Assembly: GCA_965197495.1 (NCBI GenBank)
Contig: OZ240210.1
Span: 1,922,001 to 1,986,000 of the forward strand
Length of the DNA stretch: 64,000 nt
Origin: SMYC01 sp965197495
Lineage (GTDB): Bacteria; Acidobacteriota; Vicinamibacteria; Marinacidobacterales; SMYC01
Direction of reading: 5' to 3'
Positions 1 to 8,651 of the stretch are shown one piece after another. Made by a program: the position numbers and the translations under genes. Position 1 is the first letter of the stretch; the number at the start of each line of letters is the position of its first letter. The notes beneath the pieces are model-generated. The model was not told the origin of the DNA and made no database searches. It saw only the letters and a list, made by a program, of their open reading frames with translations.

Positions 1-438
1 CAACTAAAACACTCTCCGGAAAACCCGGGGCGTTCACTTATTTCAAAGGTGATTCGATACTCCCACCGAAGACGAGCGAACCCGATCGACGCTGGATCGA
101 CTTTTTGCGGAGCACACCCGACGCGCACGACGAGGATTCTAGCTTCCATTGGCGAACCAAACCTAAACCTCTCATCCGAAACATCCCGGCGCGCCGGTCT
201 TGAGTCCGTTTGTATTCTTGGACACGACGACATCAACGACGCCTCAAGAGCGATTTCACGAGCATCGCCCTCGTGGTTCTGTCGCAGCGAGTTGCGATCT
301 TCTTTTTTGCGGACGACATCCTAATCGCTTAAAGGCGTTAAGCGGAAGGCCCATTTAGAAAATCAGCCACAAACTCCTTAGCCTCTTTGCTGAGATTCTC
401 GCGACGACCGTTCGTGATGAGCGTCCGCAGCGAGTTGA
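1..438. other. Non-coding stretch with fragments of dispersed repeats
   Basis: No convincing gene is seen; the short open frame at 49-324 resembles nothing I recognise. Two pieces recur elsewhere. The segment at 92-118 is repeated at 11232-11259, and the segment at 193-228 (core CCGGTCTTGAGTCCGTTTGT) is repeated at 4664-4699 and, inverted, at 10559-10590, about 100 bases before a broken integrase gene. The stretch 290-310 resembles 11203-11225 in inverse orientation. All of this fits decayed insertion-sequence ends. Confidence 0.5.
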
Positions 439-507
439 AGTTCTTGTCGCAACTACGAGGCGGCAGCGGAAGCGATTCCGGGTGCCATCGGGCTGTCGAG
501 CTCAACG

Positions 508-1332
508 GTGTCCCGAGGGTTCGTGCAAGCGAGCGCTGCGAAGCTGCGGGAGATGCAGGAACGAGATCTGACCGGCGAGGATGTGGTGGCGCTGTTTCTG
601 GATGGGAAGACATTCGCCGAGGCAACGATAGTCGTGGCTCTGGGCATCACGCTTTGCGGGGAAAAACGCTTCTTGGGCTTCGTGGAGACGGACACGGAGA
701 ACGCGCAGGTGTTGACGCCGTTCCTGCGTTCACTGCTCGAGCGGGGACTCGATATCTCCCAGGGTCTGCTGGTGATCATCGACGGCGGCAAGGGTCTCCA
801 AGCGGCAGTCAAGAAGGCATTCCGTAAGCGGGCCCTGATACAACGCTGCCAGTGGCACAAACGTGAAAACGTAGTGAGCTACCTGTCCAAGGGCGAGCAG
901 GCGTCATGGCGCAAGCGGCTCCAGTGGGCCTACAACAGGCCGGAGTACGAAGAGGCCCTCACTGCGCTCGAGCAACTCCACGGTGAGTTAGAAGAGCGGA
1001 ACCAATCCGCAGCTGGCAGCCTGGAGGAAGGCCTTGAGGAGACGCTGACGTTGCATCGACTCGGCGTACACGCGGTGCTGGGCCGTTCGTTCAAGACGAC
1101 GAACTGCCTTGAGTCCGTCAATGCTCTCGTCGAGGAACGCTGCGCGAAGGTCGACCACTGGAAGAACTCGAGCCAACGCCAGCGCTGGTTGGCAACGGCG
1201 CTCGTAGACATCGAACCGCGCTTGAGGAAGGTGGTGGGCTACCGCCATCTTCCCAAGCTTCGCGAAGCTCTCAAGCGGGAACTGAAGATCGAGGCGAAGA
1301 CATCAACCGTATCGAAGAAGAAGGTCGCTTAA
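508..1332 (+). pseudogene. IS256-family (mutator type) transposase, 5'-truncated
   Basis: The reading frame is open from 439 and has a GTG at 508; it ends at 1332. The protein carries the IS256 DDE residues in order: D in LDGKTF, D in IDGGKGL followed by the family motif QRCQWHKRENV, and E in TNCLESVNA. It is about 85 percent like the copy at 14970-15956 by eye. Similarity begins abruptly at a CRNYE motif, and upstream the homologous DNA continues only out of frame, so the N-terminal DNA-binding third is missing. The element's 3' end is preserved: the edge GGGCTTGACTC ends at 1374 and matches the edge at 14924. Probably inactive. Confidence 0.85.
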
Positions 1333-1527
1333 ACGTGAGCCGTGGAGAGTTTCAACTAAGAATGGGCTTGACTCCACCGTCGCCGCAGGCTGAGCGCTCT
1401 GTCGAGGAATCCCCAAGAACGTGCCAAGCCGGAGCGAGGCTTAGCCCGGCCTTGCACTCGTCGCGGCTCGGGTGCACCCCCCCGAACGAGGGACTACCCG
1501 GCACGTTTACGCCTGATACCGATAGAG

Positions 1528-1557
1528 TTGACATCGTGTTGAACCTGTTCGTATCTC
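1528..1557 (+). promoter_or_regulatory. Possible sigma-70 promoter of the beta-propeller gene
   Basis: TTGACA at 1528-1533 is followed after 18 bases by TATCTC at 1552-1557, about 35 bases before the start codon at 1591. The -35 box is consensus and the -10 is weak, so this is tentative. Confidence 0.3.
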
Positions 1558-1590
1558 CAGTTACGCTAACCATCGAAGGGAGTTCCCGAC

Positions 1591-3042
1591 ATGCGGAGAT
1601 TACTCTGGGTGACCTGTATCCTGACGGTCGCGGTCCGATCGTCGCTTCTGGCCGACAACTGGCCACACTGGCGCGGCCCGACCCGCAACAGCGTCAGCAC
1701 CGAGACCAGACTGCCGGTGAGCTGGAGCGCCACGTGCCTGGACGAAGACGAGCCCAGGGTGTCCGGGGTGCCCGAGAGCGGCCCCCGTAGCGTCCAGGCC
1801 AGCCCGAACTTGCAGGGAGGCCAGCGGCAGCGGGGGCGCGGCTTCGGCCGATCGGTTGCGGTCCCGACGCATCCGCCGAACTGCGATGAGTTCGACACCG
1901 AGAACATCGCGTGGCGGCTCCCGCTGCCAGCCTATAGCGGATCGACACCGATCATCTGGGACGACCTGGTGTTCCTCAATGTCGCCACGGAGACGGCCTC
2001 GGGCAGTCTTGAACTCTGGGCGGTAGACCGCCGGACGCAGGACGTGGCCTGGAAGCGACCCATCGCCGACGGCAACAACATGCAGCGCAAGCAGAACATG
2101 TCGTCGCCGTCGCCCGTGACCGACGGCGAACGTGTCTGGGTGATGACCGGCGTCGGCGCCCTGAAGGCGTTCAACTTCGAGGGCAACGAGATCTGGTCGC
2201 GTAACATCTCGGACGATTACTATCGGTTCGGGCTCAACTGGGGATACGCCTCGTCGCCGCTCCTGCAGGGGGACGCGCTTTACCTGCAGGTGCTCCACGG
2301 TATGCGGACCGACGATCCGTCGTACGTGGTCAAGGTCGACAAGATGACCGGCGAGACGCTGTGGTACATCGAGCGGCCGACGACGGCACGGCGCGAGTCT
2401 CCGGATTCTTACACGACGCCGACGTGGCTCGAGTACGACGGCAAGACGGAACTCGTCATCACCGGCGGGGATGCGGTCACCGGGCACGATCCCGACACCG
2501 GCCGAGAACTCTGGCGCGCGAACGTCCTCAATCCCCAGAACAACGGGGCCTACCGGATCATCGCCTCGCCGACGATCATGGGCGATCTGATCGTCGCGCC
2601 GAGTCGGGTGCGGCCCATGGTCGCGATCCGGCCGGGCGGCAGCGGTGACATCGGCGACACGCACGTCGCGTGGGAGTTCGACCGAGGCCCCGACGTGCCG
2701 ACGCCGGTGAGCGCCGGCGAGTATGTCTACGTCGTGACCGACCGCGGCGTGGCCTACTGTCTGAGGCTCGACACGGGCGAGGTCGTCTACGGCCCCGAGC
2801 GTTTGCCGAGCGGCACCTACAGCTCGTCTCCCATCCTCGCCGACGGCAAGATCTACGTCTCGACCGAGGAGGAGGGCCTGTGGACCGTGTACCGGACCGG
2901 GCCGGAATTCGAGATCCTCGCGTCAAACTCGTTCGACGACGGCTGCACGCCGTACTGCCTCAGCTCGGTGGCGGTGTCACAGGGCCAGCTGTTCATTCGC
3001 TCGAGCGCCAACCTCTGGGTAGTCGGCGAACGTAGACATTAG
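1591..3042 (+). CDS. Secreted PQQ-type beta-propeller repeat protein
   Basis: A 483-residue protein with an N-terminal signal peptide (hydrophobic residues 4-20), then the family start DNWPHWRGPTRNSVS. Repeated blades carry tryptophan-docking motifs such as GELLW-like GNEIWSRN, TGETLWYIE and TGRELWRAN. Such outer-membrane or periplasmic PQQ-like propellers are common in Acidobacteriota and Planctomycetes; I see no evidence of catalysis or of PQQ binding. A ribosome-binding site GGGAG lies 8 bases upstream of the ATG. Oddity: residues 49-103 (nt 1735-1899) interrupt the usual WSAT-ENIAW junction with an arginine- and proline-rich stretch of unusual composition, which looks like an in-frame insertion. 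The gene stands alone between a broken IS and an EthD fragment, like a cargo gene. Confidence 0.8.
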   Translation: MRRLLWVTCILTVAVRSSLLADNWPHWRGPTRNSVSTETRLPVSWSATCLDEDEPRVSGVPESGPRSVQASPNLQGGQRQRGRGFGRSVAVPTHPPNCDEFDTENIAWRLPLPAYSGSTPIIWDDLVFLNVATETASGSLELWAVDRRTQDVAWKRPIADGNNMQRKQNMSSPSPVTDGERVWVMTGVGALKAFNFEGNEIWSRNISDDYYRFGLNWGYASSPLLQGDALYLQVLHGMRTDDPSYVVKVDKMTGETLWYIERPTTARRESPDSYTTPTWLEYDGKTELVITGGDAVTGHDPDTGRELWRANVLNPQNNGAYRIIASPTIMGDLIVAPSRVRPMVAIRPGGSGDIGDTHVAWEFDRGPDVPTPVSAGEYVYVVTDRGVAYCLRLDTGEVVYGPERLPSGTYSSSPILADGKIYVSTEEEGLWTVYRTGPEFEILASNSFDDGCTPYCLSSVAVSQGQLFIRSSANLWVVGERRH

Positions 3043-3126
3043 CTGGTGTCCCCCCAGTCCCCTCTAATCAACCTGGGTCGGGGAGAGATGGGGGAAACGG
3101 AAGATCAGTCCATTATCGGCTTCTCG

Positions 3127-3342
3127 TCAACCGTCATCCGTCAGGCCCAACGTTCGGTCCAGATCTGCGAACTGCTTCGCGTCCTCGAAGCCGGCGACCA
3201 TCTCCGGCGAGTTCATCGCGTGGTCCATCGCTGCCGCGTCGTCGAACCACAACTCACCGATGCTATCCGGGGCGGCCTCCACAGGAGCGGACGTGACGTA
3301 GTTCTTAGGTCCTTGGTATAGAGCAGGCGGGCCCCTGGTCAA
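3127..3342 (-). pseudogene. EthD-domain protein, C-terminal fragment
   Basis: The 71-residue frame ends with GELWFDDAAAMDHAMNSPEM and a DLDRT tail, which matches the second half of the roughly 100-residue EthD fold (dimeric ferredoxin-like proteins linked to ether or aromatic degradation). The first half of the domain is absent, so this is a remnant and not a working gene. No ribosome-binding site is evident. Confidence 0.55.
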
Positions 3343-3389
3343 GGCGGTGCGGGTGGCCTAAGGGCCGGCGACAAAATAAGTTCCCGTTT

Positions 3390-4292
3390 TCAAGACGGTC
3401 GGATGGTGTAGTTCCATTTGGGTAGAGTCTGGTCCTTTGTAACGGAAAGCGCCTGCATCCGCTCGTCAGTGATTTTGACGCCCTTCGGATAACGACGCCG
3501 GATAAGGTGTGCGCGTACTCGCAAACCGGAAGAGGTGGTGGTCGTGCGGATGTATTTGAGGATGGTTTCGTAGCTGTCGAGAGGCCTGCCCGCGCAGTTC
3601 TTGCTGATCTCGCTGAACAGACGGTGCTCCACTGGATTCCACTTGGATGTACCGGACGGATAGTGGGCTATGGTGATAGCGATGTCGTGGCGATTGCAAA
3701 TCCGCGTTTGAAGCCCGTGCTTCCGACCCCGACACCGATAGCCATTGCTGCCCCCGGCGTCTGCCAATATCGCGAGGTCACGGGCTGCAGGATAGCGTCG
3801 CCGTCCTTCCGTTCGCCACCACTTCTCGATGGCATTCACGGCGAAGTCCGGGGTGTTGTACGAGGTACCAATGAACACTGTCCCGCGGTTCGCGAGCAGA
3901 TCGTAGACGCCGTAGGGGATTGCGATGCCGTTCGATTCGGAACGGAAGTCATGGTCTTTGACGAGAGTCGGCTCGCGGTTCCAGGCCTGCCCGCCGTTTT
4001 TGAATAATCCCACCAGCTCCCGTTTCTTCGTGTCTACGCTGATGATGGGATGACCAGCTGCGGCAAAACGCTCGCGCAGTTCGGCGATACACGCGAATTG
4101 GGTATCGCGATCTTCGGACGTGGCACCGCACAGCTTCTTGTGGTTCACCCGCAACGAGAAGCCGAGCTGTTTGAGCAGTCGACCGACGGTTTTGCTGCTG
4201 ACGTTCACACCGAGGCTTCTTAGCTCGCAAGCAATCTTGTCGGTGGTCCGCCGCGTCCATTTCACTCCCGTCCTGTGCGGTGCTTCCGCCAT
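3390..4292 (-). pseudogene. ISAzo13-family transposase, N-terminally truncated
   Basis: Homology to the complete copy at 11756-13000 starts at about 4265 with the WTRRTTDKIACEL segment and runs to the end (WNYTIRPS). Catalytic-core motifs are present: SVDTKKRELVG, ADAGGSNG and HYPSGTSKWNPVEHRLFS. The first ~130 residues of a normal 410-residue transposase are missing. The open frame continues upstream to 4697 through unrelated DNA, and its first plausible ATG (4292) lies inside a MITE-like repeat, so the N-terminus is artefactual. The copy is diverged from the 11.7 kb one (about 40 percent identity by eye), so it comes from a different ISAzo13 element. Confidence 0.8.
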
Positions 4293-4444
4293 TAAGTGTT
4301 GGTGAGATGACGCTAAGGCTTTACGGTGCATTAAATTACAGCCAAAATAGCGATCGTGACCTTCGCTGCGCGATAAATGGAGCGTAAACGCGTTTTTTGC
4401 AAAGGGATGCGTACACATCACCAACAGTAAACAGCGCAAGCACC
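4279..4444. repeat. MITE-like element, copy A (166 bp)
   Basis: The left end GGTGCTTCCGCCATTAAGTG and the right end, read inverted as GGTGCTTGCGCTGTTTACTG, form imperfect terminal inverted repeats of about 28 bases; both continue into TTGGTGA. A second member of almost the same length lies at 8239-8405. Internal sequence is partly shared (CTTTACGGTGCATTAAATTA here, CTTTGTAGTGCAATAGGTTA there). It has no coding capacity and overlaps the truncated end of the ISAzo13 gene. Confidence 0.6.
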
Positions 4445-4663
4445 CACCTTTCCAAAGGCCGCTTGAATCTGCCATCGCGGTCGGATACGTATTCCAGTTC
4501 AGCGGAAGGAGTCGCGATGGACTGGAAGACCATGCTGACCTACATCTCAGGATCCGTGGATGAGGAGTTGCTCTTGCGCAACGAGTATCTTGTGGCCGAG
4601 GATCGAGTTCTTCGAAATCAGATCCAGGGTCGCTTGCGCCTGACCGATGTGAAACGTCCCGGT

Positions 4664-4699
4664 GCGCCGGTCTTGAGTCCGTTTGTGTTTTGGACACGA
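4664..4699 (+). repeat. Dispersed 36-bp repeat (IS end remnant)
   Basis: This segment contains CCGGTCTTGAGTCCGTTTGT and then TTTTGGACACGA. Copies lie at 193-228 (+) and 10559-10590 (-). The last sits about 70-100 bases before the start of a broken integrase gene, so the repeat is probably the upstream end of that integrase-type insertion sequence. Confidence 0.5.
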
Positions 4700-4966
4700 G
4701 TGCGTCCAGCGAAGGCTGGCATGTTCAGTGGGAGACAGTCCCACCGGGGAAAAAGTTAGCGCCCCGTAGCTTGAGTCACGTTCGTGGAGGAAACGAGACG
4801 GATGAAGCTGACTGACAAAGCCATCTTGAGGATGGTGAGCGAGTCACCGGGCCGTAACACAAGTGAACCCATAGGTGGCCCCGACAAAAAATAGACCCCA
4901 GAGGCCGAGTTTTCTCGTGTCGGACGAAGGCAACAGGATGTGTCGCCAGACTATCTGATGAGGGCG
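4700..4966. other. Non-coding stretch
   Basis: No gene is supported here. The stretch lies between IS remnants, and an ATG-initiated short frame at 4801 is not recognisable. It probably belongs to the upstream part of the IS3-type fragment that follows. Confidence 0.4.
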
Positions 4967-5053
4967 TGGAAGAGCCGACGGCGTAGGCCCGGACGACCAG
5001 GCATCGCTCCCGAAATACGTGAGCTGATACGGAACATGAGCAGGGCCAACCCC
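4967..5053 (+). pseudogene. IS3-type integrase (OrfB) fragment
   Basis: The 29 codons begin WKSRRRRPGRPGI and include IRELIRNMSRANP, a signature stretch from the middle of IS3-type integrase-core transposases. The frame is lost upstream, and downstream it is cut exactly where the 143-bp repeat begins (5054). It is a small remnant of a gene destroyed by a later insertion. Confidence 0.6.
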
Positions 5054-5196
5054 GTCCTGTGCCAAAACTCGGCCCTTTTGAAATAGGCCATAAATCAGCA
5101 ACTTAGTGTCTGTGTTTGCGACCGGGCCAAGGGCCGTGGGCTTTACAATCGTCTTGGGCGGGCGCGTCGTCACCATGCAGATGACCACCTAGTCGA
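5054..5196 (+). repeat. 143-bp repeat, copy a (mobile element end)
   Basis: The outer edge is GTCCTGTGCCAAAACTCGG. Full-length match to copy d (13702-13844); shorter matches are copy b (7281-7381, inverted) and copy c (11129-11197). In each case the edge abuts a different interrupted gene, so this is the end of a transposable element. Copies a and b form an inverted pair around the IS1634 element. All copies keep one reading frame open, which may be chance or the remains of a gene. Confidence 0.7.
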
Positions 5197-5207
5197 GACC
5201 CAGCCAG

Positions 5208-7218
5208 CTAGCCCATGTTTACCCTTTATGAGCATCCTAACGCTCGTAAGTGACTGAATTCAAAGGAACGGGGGTTGAATTTCGCCCAAAACATAGAGAC
5301 AGAGATTGTGCTTTGAGCGCCATTAATACGTTGTAATCGTGGACAATGACATGTAGTATGCGTGAGGACAGGTTATGTTCTTCCGCATCGTTCGGGCCGC
5401 AGGCGGCAAAGGGGTTCAACATGAGTATGTCCGCCTGGTCGAGTCGTATCGGGAGCACGGCAAGCCGAAGCAACGCGTAGTGTGCAACTTGGGGCGCAAG
5501 GATCTCCTAGTTGCCAATCTCGACTCCCTCAATCGGTTGCTTGGGGCCGGTGAACCGGCCGACACCGAGCGAGCAGCCGAGCAGGTCGCGGGGGCAGACG
5601 CGTGGGATTGGGGTCCGATGCTGGTGACGGCGACGCTGTGGCGCGAGCTCGGGCTGGAGCAGATTCTCGACCGGCTCGGGGGCCGCGGCAAGCGGGACGG
5701 AGTGGCGCTAAGCGAGCGAGCTTTGGTGCTGGTCGCCAACCGGCTATGTGCTCCGTCAAGCGAGCACGGTCTGGCGCGCTGGCTCGAGACCGACTTCGTC
5801 TGCGACCGGCAGGGGCGGCGGTGGGTGCCGCAGTGGCGCGATGATGGGGAACGGCGAGCGAGTCGCTCCCCGCGGGTTCGCGTGGAGTTTCGCCAACTCA
5901 AGCAATGGTACCGAACGCTCGACCAGCTGCATGCCCGCAAAGAACAGATCGAGAAGGAGCTGTTTTTGCGCTTGCGGGATCTGTTTTCGCTTGAGGTTGA
6001 TATGGTGTTTTACGACCTGACGTCGACGTACTTCGAAGGTCAAGGCCCTCCGGGGCTCGGCGCCCACGGCTACAGTCGCGACCGCAGACCGCGTAACCGG
6101 CAAGTGCTTATCGGTCTGGTGATGGTGGACGGTTGGCCGATCGCCCACCATGTTTTCGCCGGCAACTGGCGTGACGCGAAAACGGTGCCGCAGGTGCTCA
6201 ACGATCTCAACGAACGATTCGGTTTGCACCGCGTGGTTTTTGTCGGCGACCGAGGGATGGTAACGAGCGACAGCCTGGCAGTGGTGCGCTCGCGCAAGCA
6301 GGGCTATCTCGTCGGGCTGCAAAGACGACGGCGCGAGGAGGTCTATCGTTACATCGAGCGCGCCAGCGGAGAGTGGATCGACTGCCCTGGTGGCATCACG
6401 GTGAGCGAAAAAGCCGAGCCACCTAAGACTCGTGTGCAAGAAGTCCGCTCCGAGCAGTCTGGGGTGCGCATCTTCGTCGTTCACAGCGACGAAAGGCTCG
6501 CCTACGAGCGCGGGCAGAGGCTGCGGGCCATGGGACGTGCCCGTGCGGCATTCGAGGCCCTCGAGCGCCGCGTGCGCGACGGACGATTGAAAGCCCCCGA
6601 GAAAATCGGTGCCGCCGCCGCGCGCATACAGGCACGCCACCACGGTCACCGTTACTACGACTGGGAGTACAAAAACGGTCGCTTCCGCTTCTTCGAGCAC
6701 CCCGTCAACCTCAAGCGCGAGCAAGCCTACGAGGGTAAGTACGTTATTCAAACCGAGGAGCAAAACCTCTCTCCGGTCGACGCCGTGCGCCTTTACAAGG
6801 ACCTAAACGAGGTCGAGCGAGCCTTCTCATGCCTTAAGGATGTCATTGAGATGCGTCCCGTTTACCACCAGACCGATGAGCGTGTGGAGGCACACCTTTT
6901 CGTAGCTACGCTGGCCTTCCTTGTGCATCGGGCTCTTGAGAAAAAGCTCAAGGTCGCCGAACTCGACCTGTCCGCAACCGAGGCACTACAAGCGCTACGC
7001 TCGGTCCGGGTCGTCGACTTACAGCTGGGTTCTGGGCGGACTAAGCGCGTCGTCACGCGCGGCACCGCTCGCGCCAACTCGATCCTGACTGCACTCGGCA
7101 TCGTTGAACGCGACCCGCCAGCCTTCTCCGAGGAGGTGCTGTCAGCGTAGAGACAAACCGCCGATCTCGATCCTTTGTTCTCAATGACTTAGACACCTAA
7201 AAGGGAAACATGGGCTAG
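5208..7218 (+). mobile_element. IS1634-family insertion sequence (about 2.0 kb)
   Basis: The left end CTAGCCCATGTTTACCCTTT (5208-5227) is matched by the right end (inverse CTAGCCCATGTTTCCCTTTT, 7199-7218). Further subterminal similarity lies inside (AAGT.A.TGA....AAAGGA). The single transposase gene lies between. No clear target duplication is seen; flanks CCAG and AACG differ. The element sits between copies a and b of the 143-bp repeat, so it may have inserted into a small MITE-like element with about 100-base inverted ends. Confidence 0.7.
5375..7150 (+). CDS. IS1634-family transposase
   Basis: A 591-residue DDE transposase of the IS4 superfamily; it cuts and pastes its own element. The family motifs are intact: YDLTSTYFEG around residue 213 with the first Asp, VFVGDRGM around residue 290 with the second Asp, and YKDLNEVERAFSCLK with the Glu near residue 480. 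The start ATG at 5375 follows a weak GAGGACAGG site. Length fits the family (about 550-600 residues) with no frameshift, so it may be active. Confidence 0.88.
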   Translation: MFFRIVRAAGGKGVQHEYVRLVESYREHGKPKQRVVCNLGRKDLLVANLDSLNRLLGAGEPADTERAAEQVAGADAWDWGPMLVTATLWRELGLEQILDRLGGRGKRDGVALSERALVLVANRLCAPSSEHGLARWLETDFVCDRQGRRWVPQWRDDGERRASRSPRVRVEFRQLKQWYRTLDQLHARKEQIEKELFLRLRDLFSLEVDMVFYDLTSTYFEGQGPPGLGAHGYSRDRRPRNRQVLIGLVMVDGWPIAHHVFAGNWRDAKTVPQVLNDLNERFGLHRVVFVGDRGMVTSDSLAVVRSRKQGYLVGLQRRRREEVYRYIERASGEWIDCPGGITVSEKAEPPKTRVQEVRSEQSGVRIFVVHSDERLAYERGQRLRAMGRARAAFEALERRVRDGRLKAPEKIGAAAARIQARHHGHRYYDWEYKNGRFRFFEHPVNLKREQAYEGKYVIQTEEQNLSPVDAVRLYKDLNEVERAFSCLKDVIEMRPVYHQTDERVEAHLFVATLAFLVHRALEKKLKVAELDLSATEALQALRSVRVVDLQLGSGRTKRVVTRGTARANSILTALGIVERDPPAFSEEVLSA

Positions 7219-7280
7219 AACGAGCAGTAGGAATTGCACGTGGTACGTCATCATGGATCTGAAGATAACGCCCTCGGGCC

Positions 7281-7381
7281 AGACGATTGTAAAGCCTACG
7301 GCCCTTAGTCCGGTCGCAAACACAGACACTAAGCTGCTGATTTATGGCCTATTTCAAAAGGGCCGAGTTTTGGCACAGGAC
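7281..7381 (-). repeat. 143-bp repeat family, copy b (inverted, 101 bp)
   Basis: This is the inverse copy of the outer part of repeat a; the edge CAGGAC at 7376-7381 abuts an interrupted IS3 orfA. Similarity to copy a stops at the AGACGATTGT boundary at 7281. Confidence 0.65.
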
Positions 7382-7494
7382 GCCGTCGTGTTCGACATCC
7401 CGTGCTTGCAGCACAACTCCAATATGCCTGTCCCCGCTCCCGCTTCACCCAGAATCCCGATGATCTGCTCCTCCGTGAAACGTTTTCGCTTCAT
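7382..7494 (-). pseudogene. IS3-family OrfA fragment
   Basis: From the ATG at 7494 the product reads MKRKRFTEEQIIGILGEAG and on to CCKHGMSNTT, the typical N-terminal helix-turn-helix of IS3-family OrfA (normally about 90-100 residues). The gene stops at 7381 where repeat copy b begins, so it was destroyed by insertion. About 37 residues remain. No OrfB follows in this orientation. Confidence 0.7.
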
Positions 7495-7694
7495 GACTGC
7501 TCCTCTTCACAGCCATTATCTCCGAAGGTGGGGAGAGGGTAATGGAGTCGTCGAAGGTTGCTGCTGCCCTGAACTTTTTTACACACCTATTGACAAGAAC
7601 TCCGGTGCAGGACACCCGTGACGTGCTCGCAGACCGAGACGATGCCTAGCCTCCGACAGTAGCCGGGGCCGGGTCCTCTGTCAGCAGCCTCAGA

Positions 7695-8165
7695 TCAGAG
7701 AGCCGGCCAATGGTCTTTGAGAAAGCTGCGAATCCCCCCGCCGGGCCGGTAGTCACGATACAACGCGACGAACGCGTCCGCCGCCGTTTCATACGAGTCG
7801 GACGGGATGACCTGTAGATGTTTCGCAAGGAACAGCAGGGCTAACGAAGGCGCCCGCGAGTCGCCCTGGTTGCAGTGGATGAGCACGGATGCCCCGTCGT
7901 CGTACTGCTGCTGGGCGAATGACATGAACGCGGCGAACGACTCCAGCTGAAAGAGCGGGATGGGCGGATCAATCAAGTTGAGGAATAGATCCTCGTTGCG
8001 GATCAGTGTCAGATAGTGCGGATGCTGATGTGGGAGACTGCCGCGATACCCCACCGCCCGTTGGTGGCAGGGTGACTTACATGCGTGAACGACGGCAAGG
8101 CCGTCCGTCCCGGCCCGGCACGCGGCGTTTCCACCAATGTACACGCGCTCATAAGTCTCGAACAT
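7695..8165 (-). CDS. Dual-specificity / tyrosine phosphatase family protein
   Basis: The 156-residue protein carries the cysteine-phosphatase loop HCNQGDSRAPS (Cys98, Arg104, HCX5R), and the upstream LNLIDPP segment supplies a plausible general-acid loop. The N-terminal HACKSPCHQRAVGYRGSLP motif is typical of a small bacterial subfamily whose substrates are unknown. It is complete, soluble and alone, with IS debris on one side and a MITE at 8239 upstream, so it behaves like a cargo gene. The real substrate (protein, nucleotide or phosphoinositide) cannot be told from sequence. Confidence 0.7.
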   Translation of the reverse strand: MFETYERVYIGGNAACRAGTDGLAVVHACKSPCHQRAVGYRGSLPHQHPHYLTLIRNEDLFLNLIDPPIPLFQLESFAAFMSFAQQQYDDGASVLIHCNQGDSRAPSLALLFLAKHLQVIPSDSYETAADAFVALYRDYRPGGGIRSFLKDHWPAL

Positions 8166-8238
8166 CGAATTACCGGGCGTGGGTTGCTGACGGCGTCGCT
8201 AGATCCTAACGCCCACGTCTTGATGCCGTTCGCCTGTG

Positions 8239-8405
8239 GGTGCTTGCGTCATTGACTGTTGCGGGCATAAGGGGAAGACTTTGTAGTGCAATAGGTTACA
8301 TCAGATTTTAACGTCACCGGACTTCAGCTTGCGCTAAACTGTGCATAAGTGCCGTCCTCGCACGACGACGTGGACGAGCCGGCAACAGTAAACGGAGCAA
8401 GCACC
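8239..8405. repeat. MITE-like element, copy B (167 bp)
   Basis: The ends are GGTGCTTGCGTCATTGACTG and, inverted, GGTGCTTGCTCCGTTTACTG. Both continue into TTGCGGGC or TTGCCGGC, giving about 28 bases of imperfect terminal repeat. It shares ends, length and internal blocks with copy A at 4279-4444, which is good evidence for a mobile family. It has no coding capacity. Confidence 0.6.
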
Positions 8406-8442
8406 GGAGGTCGATTGAATGCCAGCGCCAAGCGGCGTGAAA

Positions 8443-8637
8443 TCAATTCCGCCCCGTCAGCCGACCCAAGTGGTCGGGGCCGGCGATGAAGGCGTCGAGG
8501 TCATCGATCGAGACTGCAGCGTGCATGGCAAGCGCGGTCCCGGCCAGTTCGCCGAATTCCGCTCCGGCGGCGGCGGCGGTTTGGTTAAGCGCGAACGATC
8601 CCTTCATGGTTTCCTTGAATGTGATTCCGACTGCCAT
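8443..8637 (-). pseudogene. GMC-oxidoreductase-like protein, N-terminal fragment
   Basis: The start ATG at 8637 has an AAGGAGAGG ribosome-binding site. The product begins MAVGITFKETMKGSFALNQT and ends near GPDHLGRLTG. This resembles the N-terminal cap found before the FAD domain in some cholesterol-oxidase-like GMC proteins, from memory and not certain. The gene overlaps or abuts the stop of the PhoD gene, as a second gene of an operon would, but stops after 65 residues with the whole FAD domain missing. Confidence 0.4.
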
Positions 8638-8651
8638 CGCGTCCCTCTCCT

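Noticed and set aside
1600..2664. 354-codon open frame opposite the beta-propeller gene
   Set aside because: Antisense shadow with Arg/His-rich nonsense composition.
7253..7621. A small gene across repeat copy b and the IS3 fragment
   Set aside because: The frame simply runs through a repeat end and an inverse IS3 orfA; the shared part is a mobile-element end.
8239..8405. An integron attC site
   Set aside because: The inverted ends are long and there is no R/L core pattern (GTTRRRY and RYYYAAC) in the required places, nor any integrase of that class.
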